Counted from the stretch's first letter, positions 43,799 through 53,290 are shown. The stretch is 64,000 bases of DNA from Georgfuchsia toluolica (GCF_907163265.1 NZ_CAJQUM010000001.1:1364001-1428000); one strand, 5' to 3'. Numbers and translations: made by a program. Notes: generated by a model not told the origin, from the letters alone.

Positions 43799-46119
43799 TG
43801 CTCAGGTTTTCCTCCCCGTCGTTGGCGCGCTACGGACTGGTGTTGATCTGCTTCGCCGCAATCGCACTGTTCGTGGCGAAAACAGTACGGGTTGAAACCG
43901 ATTTCAGCGCCTTCCTGCCGCCGTCCGCCACACCTGAGCAGCGCTTGCTGATCTCGCAACTGCGCGATGGGCTGGTATCGCGCCTGATGCTGGTGGCCCT
44001 GCACGGCGCCGACGAGAAAACACTGGCCCAAGCCAGCCGCGCACTGGCGCAGAAACTTGGCAATACAGCCGAATTCGACTATGCGGCCAACGGCAGCCTG
44101 GACCAGTTCGCGGCGCAGGGTGAAGTATTGATGCGTCATCGCTATGCGCTGAGTCCGCAGGTCAATGCCGAACACTTCGCCGCACCCGTACTGCGTGCCG
44201 CGCTGGAGGAACAACTCGATCAACTGGCGTCGCCCTTCGGCGTGCTGTCGCGAACCACGCTGGCGCGCGACCCCACCGGCGAGTTCCTCGCTACACTGCG
44301 CCAGCTCGATCCCGGCGCCAGGCCGGCGCTGCGCCAGGGTGTATGGTTCAGCGCCGATGGCAAGCGCGCTTTTCTCGTCGCCCAGACGCGCGCCCCGGGC
44401 TTCGACAGTCTGCGCCAGGCCGAGGCGATGGCAAAAGTGCGCAGCGCACTCGCCGAGGTTTATCCGCAAGTGACCATGACGCTCACCGGACCGGGTGTAT
44501 TCGCCGCCGAATCGCGCCGCATTATCGAGGGTGATGCATTGCGCTTGAGCCTGTGCTCGGCACTGGTGATACTGGCGATGCTGGCCTTCGTCTATCGTTC
44601 AGCCTTGCCTGTCGCGCTGGTGTTGACTCCGGTCGCCTTCGGCTTGCTGATCGGCGTGCTGGTGGTGCAGGCGCTGTTCGGCTCGGTGCATGCCATCACG
44701 CTTGGCTTTGCCGCCACGCTGATCGGCGAGGCGGTCGATTACCCGAACTACCTCCTGCTCAATACCGCAGCGGGCGAAACCGCCCATCATGCCGCGCAAC
44801 GCATCGGCCGCACCCTGTTGCTCGCCGTCCTCACCACAGTCGCCAGCGCACTGGCGCTCACGCTATCGAGTTTTACCGGACTCGCTCAACTGGGCGTGCT
44901 TACGATGGTCGGCGTCACGGTGGCGGGCCTCACCACGCAACGCCTGCTGCCCTCGCTGCTCGGTGATCGCCTATTGGAATTCCGTCGTCTCAATATCTCG
45001 ATGGGCGCGAACATTGCCCACACAAGATGGCTGGGGATAATCGCTGCGCTCGCCACGCTGTGTGGCGCGTTGTGGCTGGGGTACACACATCCAGCCTGGT
45101 GGGAGCGGGATCTGGCGAGCCTCAGCCCCGTGCCTGCACCAATGCGCGAACTCGATACCCAACTGCGCCGCGAGATGGGTGCTCCCGAAGTCAGTTTTTT
45201 TGTCGCGAGTCGCGGCGCCAGTGAAGCCGCTGCACTCCAGGCCGGTGAAGAAATCCTGCCAGTGTTGCAACAATGGAAACAGCGGAGCCTCATTCGCAGT
45301 TACGACTCGCCAACCACGTATCTGCCGGCGCCAGTCACCCAGGCGGCACGATTGAAAGCACTGCCCGACACGCCCACCTTGCAGGAAAACTTGCGCGTCG
45401 CCCTAAAGGGGCTGGCGTTTCGCCCTGATGCGTTCGCCCCCTTTGTGCAGGACGTGGCGGCCGCGCGCCGGGAGCAGCCACTGAATCGCGCCAGTTATGC
45501 CGGCACACCGCTGGGCGCAAAGTTGAATGCACTGGTGATCGAACTCGAAGGCGAGTGGCTGGTGCTGACCCCGCTCGGTGGCGTCAGCGATCCCTCCCAA
45601 TTGGCGGCGGCGCTGACGGCGGGCAAGAGCCAATTGGTCGACTTGGCGCAGATATCATCGCAGATGGTGGAAGGCTATCGCTACGAGGCCTTGCATCAGG
45701 CGAGCTGGGGCGCGCTGCTGATTCTGCTGCTGCTGACGGTTGGCCTCGGTTCGCCGCGCCGAACGTGGCGCGTGACGGCACCCATTGCTGCCGCTTTGGT
45801 GTTAACCGTGAGCTTGCTGGTAGCAAGCGGCCAGCACCTCGGCGTATTCCATCTGGTGGCGCTGCTGCTGGTGCTGGGCATCGGCCTCAACTACGCGCTG
45901 TTTTTCGAGCGCCCGCCAGCCGACGCCACCGAGCGCGCCCGCACGCGGCTCTCGCTCGTGGTATGCAGCATATCCACGATCGCCACCTTCGGCTTTCTGT
46001 CACTATCCGCCACGCCGGTACTGCATGCCATCGGCGCCACGGTCGCGCTCGGCGCGCTGCTTTCCCTGATGCTGTCCGCGCTGTGGGCGCGGCCGCGCGA
46101 AGCCGGAACGCACCCTTGA
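43798..46119 (+). CDS. MMPL/RND-type exporter of the polyene-like cluster
   Basis: A 773-aa inner-membrane exporter. It starts GTG at 43798, overlapping the preceding stop. The layout is one N-terminal helix, a periplasmic domain, a bundle of about five helices (LSLCSALVILAMLAFVYRS, VALVLTPVAFGLLIGVLV and others), a second helix, a second periplasmic domain and a final five-helix bundle (ASWGALLILLLLTVGLG, LVALLLVLGIGLNYALFF). This is the two-fold symmetric MMPL/RND arrangement and matches ApeM, which moves the polyene lipid toward the outer membrane with the LolA partner. Motif EAVDYPNYLLL lies in the first bundle. Confidence 0.88.
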   Translation: MLRFSSPSLARYGLVLICFAAIALFVAKTVRVETDFSAFLPPSATPEQRLLISQLRDGLVSRLMLVALHGADEKTLAQASRALAQKLGNTAEFDYAANGSLDQFAAQGEVLMRHRYALSPQVNAEHFAAPVLRAALEEQLDQLASPFGVLSRTTLARDPTGEFLATLRQLDPGARPALRQGVWFSADGKRAFLVAQTRAPGFDSLRQAEAMAKVRSALAEVYPQVTMTLTGPGVFAAESRRIIEGDALRLSLCSALVILAMLAFVYRSALPVALVLTPVAFGLLIGVLVVQALFGSVHAITLGFAATLIGEAVDYPNYLLLNTAAGETAHHAAQRIGRTLLLAVLTTVASALALTLSSFTGLAQLGVLTMVGVTVAGLTTQRLLPSLLGDRLLEFRRLNISMGANIAHTRWLGIIAALATLCGALWLGYTHPAWWERDLASLSPVPAPMRELDTQLRREMGAPEVSFFVASRGASEAAALQAGEEILPVLQQWKQRSLIRSYDSPTTYLPAPVTQAARLKALPDTPTLQENLRVALKGLAFRPDAFAPFVQDVAAARREQPLNRASYAGTPLGAKLNALVIELEGEWLVLTPLGGVSDPSQLAAALTAGKSQLVDLAQISSQMVEGYRYEALHQASWGALLILLLLTVGLGSPRRTWRVTAPIAAALVLTVSLLVASGQHLGVFHLVALLLVLGIGLNYALFFERPPADATERARTRLSLVVCSISTIATFGFLSLSATPVLHAIGATVALGALLSLMLSALWARPREAGTHP

Positions 46120-46148
46120 TTTAGTATTGAAGCTCAATTCCCATATCA

Positions 46149-47327
46149 ATGACCCTGCTCTCCATTCGCTCCTATACGACCAGCAGCGCCGCCGGCATCG
46201 GCAAGGCGGCGATGGCGCTCGCGCTGCGCGAGGCGCGCAGCGGTCTGATCCCCAACGACCTGCCGTGGGCGCCGCTGCCCTGCTGGATCGGGCGCGTGAG
46301 CGCGGCGGAAGAGGTGGCGCTGCCCGCGACGCTAGCGGACTATGATTGCCGCAATCATCGCCTCGCGTTGCTGGCGCTGGAACAGGACGGCTTCATGTCC
46401 GCTGTCGCGGCTGTAAGACAAAAGTATGGGTCCTACCGCGTCGGTGTGTTTCTCGGCACCAGCACCTCGGGGATTTTGTCCACCGAGATTGCCTACCAGC
46501 ACCGCGATCCGATCACCGGCCGTCTGCCCGCCGATTTTCACTACGCGACGACGCACAATCTCGACGCCACCACCGAGTTCGTGCGCAGCGTGCTCGGCCT
46601 TGCCGGTCCGGCGATGACCATGTCCACGGCCTGTTCTTCGAGCGCCAAGGTGTTCTGCCTGGCCGAACGACTCATCCGCCTTGGGCTGATCGATGCCGCA
46701 GTGGTCGGCGGCGTCGACAGCCTGTGCGGTACCACGCTGTATGGTTTCAATTCCCTGCAACTGGTTGCGCCCGATATCTGCCGCCCCTTCGATGCCGCTC
46801 GCCAGGGACTCAGCATCGGCGAAGCGGCCGGTTTCGTCCTGCTTGACAAGGAAGACGGCACATTGCGCCTGCTCGGTTACGGCGAAACCAGCGATGCGCA
46901 TCACATGTCCACCCCGCATCCGGAAGGCGACGGCGCGCGGCGCGCCATGCTGGAAGCGCTGGCGCGCGCACAACTTGGTGCGCATGAAATCGATTACATC
47001 AACCTGCATGGCACAGCGACACCGGCCAACGATCGTGCCGAGGGCCGCGCCGTGGCCGGCGTTTTTGGCGCAGCCACGCCCTGCTCTTCGACGAAGGGTT
47101 TTACCGGACATACGCTGGGCGCTGCCGGCATCACCGAGGCAGCGATTGCGTTGTTGAGCCTGGAGCGCGGCTTCATCCCCGGCAGCCCAACCACGCGTGA
47201 CGTCGATCCCGAAACGCAGTGCGGGATTGTGCTGCATGGCTACGCCAGGCCGCTTTCCCGCGTGATGAGCAACAGCTTCGGTTTCGGCGGCAGCAACTGC
47301 GCGCTGATATTTGGAAGGGTGGTCTGA
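46149..47327 (+). CDS. Beta-ketoacyl-ACP synthase of the polyene-like cluster
   Basis: A 392-aa condensing enzyme. The catalytic triad is complete: Cys in STACSSSAKVF, His in INLHGTATPANDRAE, and His in GFTGHTLGAAGITEA; the C-terminal NSFGFGGSNCALIF is the last KS motif. It is therefore an active KS of the FabF/ApeO-ApeR type. Only one full KS is present; typical APE clusters have two. It is followed at once by the chain-length-factor-like protein. The upstream 29-base gap is too short for the small lipoprotein (ApeN) found in classical clusters. Confidence 0.92.
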   Translation: MTLLSIRSYTTSSAAGIGKAAMALALREARSGLIPNDLPWAPLPCWIGRVSAAEEVALPATLADYDCRNHRLALLALEQDGFMSAVAAVRQKYGSYRVGVFLGTSTSGILSTEIAYQHRDPITGRLPADFHYATTHNLDATTEFVRSVLGLAGPAMTMSTACSSSAKVFCLAERLIRLGLIDAAVVGGVDSLCGTTLYGFNSLQLVAPDICRPFDAARQGLSIGEAAGFVLLDKEDGTLRLLGYGETSDAHHMSTPHPEGDGARRAMLEALARAQLGAHEIDYINLHGTATPANDRAEGRAVAGVFGAATPCSSTKGFTGHTLGAAGITEAAIALLSLERGFIPGSPTTRDVDPETQCGIVLHGYARPLSRVMSNSFGFGGSNCALIFGRVV

Positions 47328-48106
47328 TGCGCATCTTTGTCGAAGCGGTCGGGGTGCTGGCGCCGGGGCTCAAGAATTGGGACAGCGCCCGGCCGGTGCT
47401 TGCCGGCGAGCAGGCCTTTGTTGCCGCGCCGCTGGAGTTGGTGACCCCCGCCTGTCTGCCGCCCGCGGAACGCCGGCGCAGCAGCGCGAATGTGCGACTG
47501 GCGATTGCGACTGCCGAGCAGGCGCTGAACCGGACGCCACTGGCGCCGCAGGACATGGCGATGGTATTTTCATCCGCCGAAGCCTCGGGCGTGATCACCC
47601 ACCAGTTATGCGAGGTGCTGGCGGACAGCCGCGAAGTTTCACCGACGCTATTCCACAACTCCGTGCATAACGCGCCGAGCGGCTATTACAGCATCGCGAT
47701 GAAGGCCAAACTTGCCGCCAGCAGCGTGTGCCACAGCCAATGGAGCTTTGCTGCCGGACTGTTGAATGCCGCAGCCCAGGCGCTTGCCGACAACGTGCCA
47801 GTGTTGTACGTCTGCTACGACAGTCCCATGCCGCCGCCTTTGTACGATGTCATGCCGGTGCAGGAGGCTACTGCGATTGCGCTGGTGCTGACGCCGACCG
47901 CCACGTCACGATCGATGGCGGGCTGGGAAATCACGCTTGATCCCGGCAATGGGCAGGCCCCCTGGCCGGATTGGCTGCCACCCATCTGGCATGATAATGC
48001 GAGTGCGCGTGGCTTCGCCGCGCTGGCAACATTGGAAAATCCCGGGCGTGGCGTCGCCACGTTTCCGTTGTCTCACGAATTGAGCCTGAAGATATGCCGA
48101 TGCTAG
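47327..48106 (+). CDS. Chain-length-factor-like ketosynthase (Ketoacyl-synt_2)
   Basis: A 259-aa protein of the shortened ketosynthase family typical of APE clusters (PF13723-type). It has NSVHNAPSGYYSIAMKAK and SQWSFAAGLLNAAAQAL but no TACSS-type nucleophile and no HGT or GHT histidine, so it is expected to be inactive and to form a heterodimer with the preceding KS, setting chain length. The ATG at 47327 shares a base with the KS stop (TGATG). A longer upstream frame runs inside the KS gene and was rejected. It overlaps the next gene by 13 bases. Confidence 0.88.
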   Translation: MRIFVEAVGVLAPGLKNWDSARPVLAGEQAFVAAPLELVTPACLPPAERRRSSANVRLAIATAEQALNRTPLAPQDMAMVFSSAEASGVITHQLCEVLADSREVSPTLFHNSVHNAPSGYYSIAMKAKLAASSVCHSQWSFAAGLLNAAAQALADNVPVLYVCYDSPMPPPLYDVMPVQEATAIALVLTPTATSRSMAGWEITLDPGNGQAPWPDWLPPIWHDNASARGFAALATLENPGRGVATFPLSHELSLKICRC

Positions 48107-48528
48107 ACCGTGCCGCCATCGCCACACGCATTCCCCACGCAGGACGCATGTGCCTGCTCGACCGCGTCATCCGCTGGGATGAGCGTGGCATCCGCTGCGC
48201 GACGCTGTCTCACAGGGACGCGGATAACCCCTTGCGCGAGGCGGAAGGATTGCCGGTGTGGGCCGGCATCGAATACGCCGCACAGGCTGCTGCCGTTCAT
48301 AGCGCGCTGAGGCATCCCCAGTCCGCGCCGCGCGCCGGCGTTCTGGCGGCATTGCGCAATGTGACTGCCACCTGCGAATGGCTCGACCGCATCGACGAAG
48401 AGTTGATGCTTGACGCGACATTGCTGCATGCCGATGCCGCCGGCGGTATCTACGGTTTCACGGCATACGGCGGCGAGGTGCTACTGTTGAGCGGGCAGTT
48501 CACCCTCATGTTTACCACCGAAGTTTAG
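48094..48528 (+). CDS. ApeP-like hotdog dehydratase
   Basis: A 144-aa single hotdog domain protein of the ApeP / 3-hydroxylacyl-ACP dehydratase type. The catalytic His is in IPHAGRMCLLDRVI (about residue 15) and the partner acid in AGIEYAAQAAAVHSAL, both kept. It would remove water after ketoreduction to give the conjugated double bonds. As the fused hotdog in the ligase gene lacks this acid, this is probably the only active dehydratase of the set. Starts inside the preceding gene, so translation is coupled. Confidence 0.88.
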   Translation: MPMLDRAAIATRIPHAGRMCLLDRVIRWDERGIRCATLSHRDADNPLREAEGLPVWAGIEYAAQAAAVHSALRHPQSAPRAGVLAALRNVTATCEWLDRIDEELMLDATLLHADAAGGIYGFTAYGGEVLLLSGQFTLMFTTEV

Positions 48529-48539
48529 GAAGCCCACCA

Positions 48540-49367
48540 ATGAAATGTTCGCTGGCAAGCATCGTTTTCATGGCATGCACGACCTGCGTCTGGCCCTTTG
48601 CGCATGCAAAATCACTTCCACTCCGGGAACTCGGTGCTGGCGCTGCGGTAGTGAGCTTTCCCGACTACCGCGGCTCGGACAAGCAGCGCAACTACGTGCT
48701 GCCCCTGCCCTATGTCGTGTATCGCGGCGAGATGTTGCAAATCGACAGGGAAAAAGTGCGTGGTCTACTGTTCAAGACCGAGCGTATGGAACTCGATATT
48801 TCGGTCAATGGCTCGGTACCCGTGCGCAGCAATAACAATCCGGTGCGCCAGGGCATGCCCGACCTTGACCCCACGCTTGAGATTGGGCCGTCGCTCAATT
48901 ATCTGCTGGCGCAGGATTCGCAACGTCACAAGCTCGCACTCAAACTGCCACTACGCGCGGTCATTGCCAGCGACTTCCACCATGCGCGTAGCGCCGGCGT
49001 GCTGGCGAATCCACAATTCGATCTTGATGTATCAATAACGCAAGGCTGGAAGCTTGGGCTGGTGGCCGGCACGCTATTTGGCGACCGCCGTTATCACGAG
49101 TATTTCTACAGCGTCGTCCCACAATACGCGAGAGCCGGGCGACCGGCCTACGACGCTCCGGGTGGCTATTCGGGCGCGCAGTTCATTGCAGCCGCATCGA
49201 AGCGTTTCGACCAGTTTTGGGTCGGTGCTTTCATCAAGTATGACAACATCAACCACACCGCTTTCGGGGCCAGCCCGCTGATCGAGCGACGCAGCAATCT
49301 GGCTGCGGGCTTCGGTCTGCCCTGGGTGTTCACGCAGTCGGTACAGCGCGTGCAAGCAACCGAATAG
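48540..49367 (+). CDS. MipA/OmpV family outer-membrane protein
   Basis: A 275-aa protein with a signal peptide (about residues 1-23, ending AHAKS) and beta-barrel character: GAGAAVVSFPDYRGSDKQRN at the start and conserved MLQIDREKVRGLLF and FWVGAFIKYDNINHTAFGAS. MipA/OmpV proteins link to murein hydrolases or act as porins. It is 11 bases after the dehydratase gene and so is probably in the same operon. A porin of this type could provide passage for, or surface display of, the product. Not a standard member of APE clusters. Confidence 0.85.
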   Translation: MKCSLASIVFMACTTCVWPFAHAKSLPLRELGAGAAVVSFPDYRGSDKQRNYVLPLPYVVYRGEMLQIDREKVRGLLFKTERMELDISVNGSVPVRSNNNPVRQGMPDLDPTLEIGPSLNYLLAQDSQRHKLALKLPLRAVIASDFHHARSAGVLANPQFDLDVSITQGWKLGLVAGTLFGDRRYHEYFYSVVPQYARAGRPAYDAPGGYSGAQFIAAASKRFDQFWVGAFIKYDNINHTAFGASPLIERRSNLAAGFGLPWVFTQSVQRVQATE

Positions 49368-49381
49368 GGCAGCCGACAAAC

Positions 49382-50257
49382 ATGAGATTTTTCTTGCTGC
49401 GGCTCTGCGCCATTTTCTGGGCGGCGAGTTGTGCTATTGAGGCTTATGCCGACGCGCCGGTGGTAACGCCTGCTCCGGTGCGTTTTATTCTCACGTTCGA
49501 TGATGGCCCGGACGGTCGCGAGAAGGACAATCCGACCGCAAGCATTCTCGCTACGTTGGCCGAGAACCCCACCCAAAAAGACATCAAGGCCATTTTCTTC
49601 GTCCAGACGCGCAGCAGCGAAGGCGGCGCAACTGCATGCGGCCAGGCCCTGCTCGGGCGCGAACACGCGCAGGGCCATGTGCTCGCGTTGCATGACGGAT
49701 CAACGTTGGGACACCCCAATCATTGCAAATTGAGCGATGCGGTGCTGGAACAATCGCTCAACGACGGGCTGGCCGATCTTATGACCATCGCGGGCCGCCC
49801 CACAACGCTGCTGCGTCCGCCTTATTGGGCCTACAACGAACGTACCCTGGCGACCTATGCACGCCATGGCCTGGCGGTTTTGCTCACCGACATCAGCGCC
49901 AACGATGGCAAGGTCTGGGGCTATCACGGCAGTCCGCGTCGGCGCAGCCATATGGCCAGTGAAATGGCGCATGTAAAAGAACGAATGCAGCGCAGCGAGA
50001 TCCCCGGCGCAGATGGCGCAACGCCGATTGTGGTGACTTTTCACGACACCAATGATTACACTGCGGAGCATATGCAGGAATACCTGCATATGCTGGTTGA
50101 TGAGGCGCGCAGAGCCGGCTTGACGCTTGCCGCCCGGCCTTTCTATGACGATGGGGCCACGCTCGAACGCGCGGCGCTGATACGGGCGCATGATGTGGCG
50201 CATCGTGCCGACATGGTGCCGGCGCAGTGGCGCTGGCTGTACTGGTTGTTTGGATAA
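49382..50257 (+). CDS. Polysaccharide deacetylase family protein, exported
   Basis: A 291-aa periplasmic enzyme of the NodB/CE4 type with a signal peptide (about residues 1-24, ending EAYADA). The CE4 motifs are LTFDDGPDG (motif 1), a HxxxH-like region with VLALHDGSTLGHPNHCKL (motif 2), LRPPYWAYNERT (motif 3) and VVTFHDTNDYT (motif 5). It would remove acetyl groups from a surface or carrier sugar, for example N-acetylglucosamine. It follows the MipA gene by 14 bases and precedes a glycosyltransferase, suggesting that the polyene-like lipid is glycosylated and then modified. Confidence 0.87.
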   Translation: MRFFLLRLCAIFWAASCAIEAYADAPVVTPAPVRFILTFDDGPDGREKDNPTASILATLAENPTQKDIKAIFFVQTRSSEGGATACGQALLGREHAQGHVLALHDGSTLGHPNHCKLSDAVLEQSLNDGLADLMTIAGRPTTLLRPPYWAYNERTLATYARHGLAVLLTDISANDGKVWGYHGSPRRRSHMASEMAHVKERMQRSEIPGADGATPIVVTFHDTNDYTAEHMQEYLHMLVDEARRAGLTLAARPFYDDGATLERAALIRAHDVAHRADMVPAQWRWLYWLFG

Positions 50258-50260
50258 GGA

Positions 50261-51040
50261 ATGTCAAACACCATCAACGATGTCGTGGTATTGATTCCCG
50301 CATACAACGAGGCGGCGACGATACGCAGCCTGGTTGAGCGCTCATTAAAAATCGTGCCGAGCATCGTGGTTGTCGACGACGGATCGAGCGACACGACGGC
50401 AGCCCAATTGAATGGTCTGCCGGTAACGCTGCTGCGCAACGAACGCAATCTCGGCAAGGCGGCTAGCTTGTGGAAAGGTTTTGACTACGCCCTGGCGCAC
50501 GCGGCACAGTTTGTCGTCACGCTGGACGGTGACGGCCAGCATAGCCCTGAGGATATCGGGCGACTGCTCAACACCGCGCGACGATTTCCCGACAGCATCG
50601 TCATTGGGGCGAGGTTGCACGACAGGAAGAATTTCCCCGCGCGTCGCTATTACGCCAATCAGTTCGCGCGCTTCTGGATCTCCTGGGCGGCGGGTTATGC
50701 CATCGCCGATACTCAGTCGGGCTTCCGCGTTTATCCGGCGACATTGTTGCGGCGGTTGACGCGGCGCGAGGTGTCGTGGAACGGCTTTGTATTCGAGAGC
50801 GAGGTTTTGATTGTCGCGGGCAATATGGGGGTGCAGAGCGTCGCGGTATCGATTCCCGGCATTTATCCGAAGCTGGCGCGGGCCAGCCATTTCCGACCAG
50901 TGCGCGACATCGCCCGGATCGTGCTGATGGTAGGCGGGCGTTTATTCAAACGCGGCATGTACCCCGCGGGACTCTGGCGCAGCTTGAAATCGCCGGCGAG
51001 AATCGAGTTAGACCAAGAGTTAACCGAAGTAGCGGATTAA
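50261..51040 (+). CDS. Family 2 glycosyltransferase
   Basis: A 259-aa GT-A fold glycosyltransferase: VVVLIPAYNEAATI at the start (nucleotide sugar site), VDDGSSDTT (DxD-like) and VTLDGDGQHSPEDI, then TQSGFRVYPATLLRRL and an amphipathic C-terminus. It has no obvious multi-span membrane domain, so it acts at the inner-face membrane surface. It starts 3 bases after the deacetylase stop. The pair probably builds or trims a sugar head group. It shares 3 bases at its end with the convergent MFS gene. Confidence 0.9.
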   Translation: MSNTINDVVVLIPAYNEAATIRSLVERSLKIVPSIVVVDDGSSDTTAAQLNGLPVTLLRNERNLGKAASLWKGFDYALAHAAQFVVTLDGDGQHSPEDIGRLLNTARRFPDSIVIGARLHDRKNFPARRYYANQFARFWISWAAGYAIADTQSGFRVYPATLLRRLTRREVSWNGFVFESEVLIVAGNMGVQSVAVSIPGIYPKLARASHFRPVRDIARIVLMVGGRLFKRGMYPAGLWRSLKSPARIELDQELTEVAD

Positions 51041-52176
51041 TCAACTGCGCGCCACCCGCGCCAGATCAATAACAACCCGGCCAGCGCGAACAGCGCAGCA
51101 AAGGAATAGGTCAGGCTGGCACCCTGCGTTTCCCAGCCGTAGCCGGCAAGCAGGCCGCCAACCACGCCTCCTGCACCATATGAAATGCTGCCGAACAGCG
51201 ATTGCACTGTTCCCTGCTGGCGCGGCGGAAACCAGCGATTCAGGGCCGTAATGCTCGCCGCATGATGGGCGCCAAACGAAGCGCCGTGCAATAGCTGCGC
51301 AAACAAGGCAACCACGGGTGATGAAATTGCCCAGCCGATGAGGAGAAAGCGCAAGGCGGCAAGCGCAAAACTTGACATCAGTATGTTGCGCAGGGAGCCA
51401 AATGCCAGCAGCCGCGGCATGGAAACGAAGACCAGTATTTCCGCCAATACTCCCAGCGACCAGAGCCCGCCAATAGTGGTCTTGCCATAGCCGTGTTCGA
51501 CCAGATGAATCGAGTAGAAGGTATACAGCGGCGCATGCGCCACCGACATCATGAAGCCGGCCAACAACAGGGCGATGACCGCAGGCTGCAATAAACTTTC
51601 ATGCAGGGGTTCCGTGACGCGGTCATGCGCAACCGGTTCGCTTTCCGGAATCAGTGCAGCCCCAATGCTGGCGGCGCCGAGCAGTCCGAGCGAAATCCAC
51701 AGAATCGCCGTCAGCGGCAACAGGTCAAGCAGAAAACCCACGCCCTGCACCGCCGCGATGAAGCCGAGCGAACCCCACAGGCGAATCCGTCCGTAACGTT
51801 CGACAAAGTGGCGCAGATGGCCGAGTGTCAACGCCTCCACCAGGGGCAGCGATGCGCTCCAGAACAGCGACATCACCACCATGATGGCAATCAGCCAATA
51901 GAAATTCGCCGTCAACAGAAAACCGGCAAATACCAAGGCGCTGGTTGTCGATGCATAGCGCACCAGCATGGCCTTGCGGCCGAGGCGGTCGGCGAGCAGG
52001 CCCCAGAACGCCGGCGCCAGCAGGCGCATCAGCGGCATCATCGCCATGACGACACTGATGCGCCAGGCATCGAGGCCAGCCGATTTCAGGTAAAGACTGA
52101 AATAGGGGATGAAGCAACCGACGAAGGCAAAATAGGAAAAATACCAGCCCGACAGCCGCCAATAGGGCACAGACAC
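51037..52176 (-). CDS. MFS transporter (HcaT-like)
   Basis: A 379-aa major facilitator superfamily protein of the 3-phenylpropionate/MFS_1_like type. About 12 helices are seen, beginning VPYWRLSGWYFSYFAFVGCF and including LLAPAFWGLLADRLGRKAM (loop 2-3 motif). The start at 52176 (GTG) was chosen: it gives the family N-terminus and lies 8 bases from the aroC stop; an ATG at 52236 would overlap aroC by 50 bases. Substrate is unknown. It lies next to the polyene-like operon on the opposite strand. Confidence 0.85.
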   Translation of the reverse strand: MSVPYWRLSGWYFSYFAFVGCFIPYFSLYLKSAGLDAWRISVVMAMMPLMRLLAPAFWGLLADRLGRKAMLVRYASTTSALVFAGFLLTANFYWLIAIMVVMSLFWSASLPLVEALTLGHLRHFVERYGRIRLWGSLGFIAAVQGVGFLLDLLPLTAILWISLGLLGAASIGAALIPESEPVAHDRVTEPLHESLLQPAVIALLLAGFMMSVAHAPLYTFYSIHLVEHGYGKTTIGGLWSLGVLAEILVFVSMPRLLAFGSLRNILMSSFALAALRFLLIGWAISSPVVALFAQLLHGASFGAHHAASITALNRWFPPRQQGTVQSLFGSISYGAGGVVGGLLAGYGWETQGASLTYSFAALFALAGLLLIWRGWRAVD

Positions 52177-52186
52177 CAGCCGCGAA

Positions 52187-53290
52187 TCAGTCAACGACGC
52201 GGCCGGGAATCCTGGGCGCAGGACTGACCACGTCACCGCACTGGGCGCGATGCAGCAAGGCCGCGTCGATCAGCACCAGCGCCAGCATGGCTTCGGCGAT
52301 GGGAGTCGCGCGGATCGCGACACAGGGATCGTGGCGGCCGTGGGTTTCCACAATAGTCGGCTGACCATGCACATCAATCGATCGGCGTGGCAGCCGTATG
52401 CTTGAAGTCGGCTTGACAGCGAGGTTCACGATGATGTCCTGGCCGGTGGAAATGCCGCCCAGCACGCCACCGGCATGGTTGGACAAAAAACCCTGCGGCG
52501 TCATCTCATCGCCATGAATGCTGCCCGGTTCGGTAATGGCGCCGAAGCCAGACCCGATCTCGACGCCCTTGACGGCATTGATGCCCATCATGGCGTAAGC
52601 GATCTGCGCATCGAGCCGGTCGTACACCGGTTGGCCCCAGCCCACCGGCACGCCTTCGGCGATGACGATAATTTTTGCGCCGACCGAATCGCCGGATTTC
52701 CGCAGCGCATCCATGAAGGCTTCGAGTTCCGGCACCATGTCCGCGTTGGGCGCAAAAAATGGATTCGTGCCAACCGCGTCCCAGTCGACAAAGGGAATCT
52801 CCTTTGGACCCAACTGGCTCATGTAGCCGCGCACACGCACGCCATGGCGTTCGGCCAGCCATTTCTTCGCCACTGCCCCGGCAGCTACGCGCACGGCTGT
52901 TTCACGTGCCGAGGAACGACCGCCGCCGCGATGATCGCGCAAGCCGTACTTTTGCAAATAGACATAGTCGGCATGGCCGGGACGAAACGACTGCGCAATA
53001 TTCTGATAGTCCTTGCTGCGCTGGTCTTCATTGCGAATCAACAGCGCAATCGGGGTTCCGGTAGTCTTGCCTTCGAACACGCCGGAGAGAATTTCCACCG
53101 TGTCCGGCTCGCGCCGCTGCGTCACATGGCGCGAAGTGCCGGGTCTGCGCCGATCAAGTTCGATCTGGATATCGGCTTCTGTCAGTGTCATTCCAGGCGG
53201 ACATCCGTCGATGACGCAACCGATGGCCGGGCCGTGCGATTCGCCGAAGGAAGTAACTGCAAAAAGTTTGCCGAAGGTGTTGCCGGACAT
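52187..53290 (-). CDS. aroC: Chorismate synthase
   Basis: FMN-dependent enzyme converting EPSP (made by the AroA-Cmk fusion) to chorismate. The 367-aa protein has the signatures [38 protein letters not shown] and the C-terminal [17 protein letters not shown]. Length matches the family. The MFS gene follows by 10 bases and fadD lies upstream. Confidence 0.97.
   Translation of the reverse strand: MSGNTFGKLFAVTSFGESHGPAIGCVIDGCPPGMTLTEADIQIELDRRRPGTSRHVTQRREPDTVEILSGVFEGKTTGTPIALLIRNEDQRSKDYQNIAQSFRPGHADYVYLQKYGLRDHRGGGRSSARETAVRVAAGAVAKKWLAERHGVRVRGYMSQLGPKEIPFVDWDAVGTNPFFAPNADMVPELEAFMDALRKSGDSVGAKIIVIAEGVPVGWGQPVYDRLDAQIAYAMMGINAVKGVEIGSGFGAITEPGSIHGDEMTPQGFLSNHAGGVLGGISTGQDIIVNLAVKPTSSIRLPRRSIDVHGQPTIVETHGRHDPCVAIRATPIAEAMLALVLIDAALLHRAQCGDVVSPAPRIPGRVVD

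Noticed and set aside
47219-47326. A longer start for the chain-length-factor-like protein
   Set aside because: The 36 extra residues are read inside the KS gene in another frame, and the ATG at 47327 overlaps the KS stop as expected.
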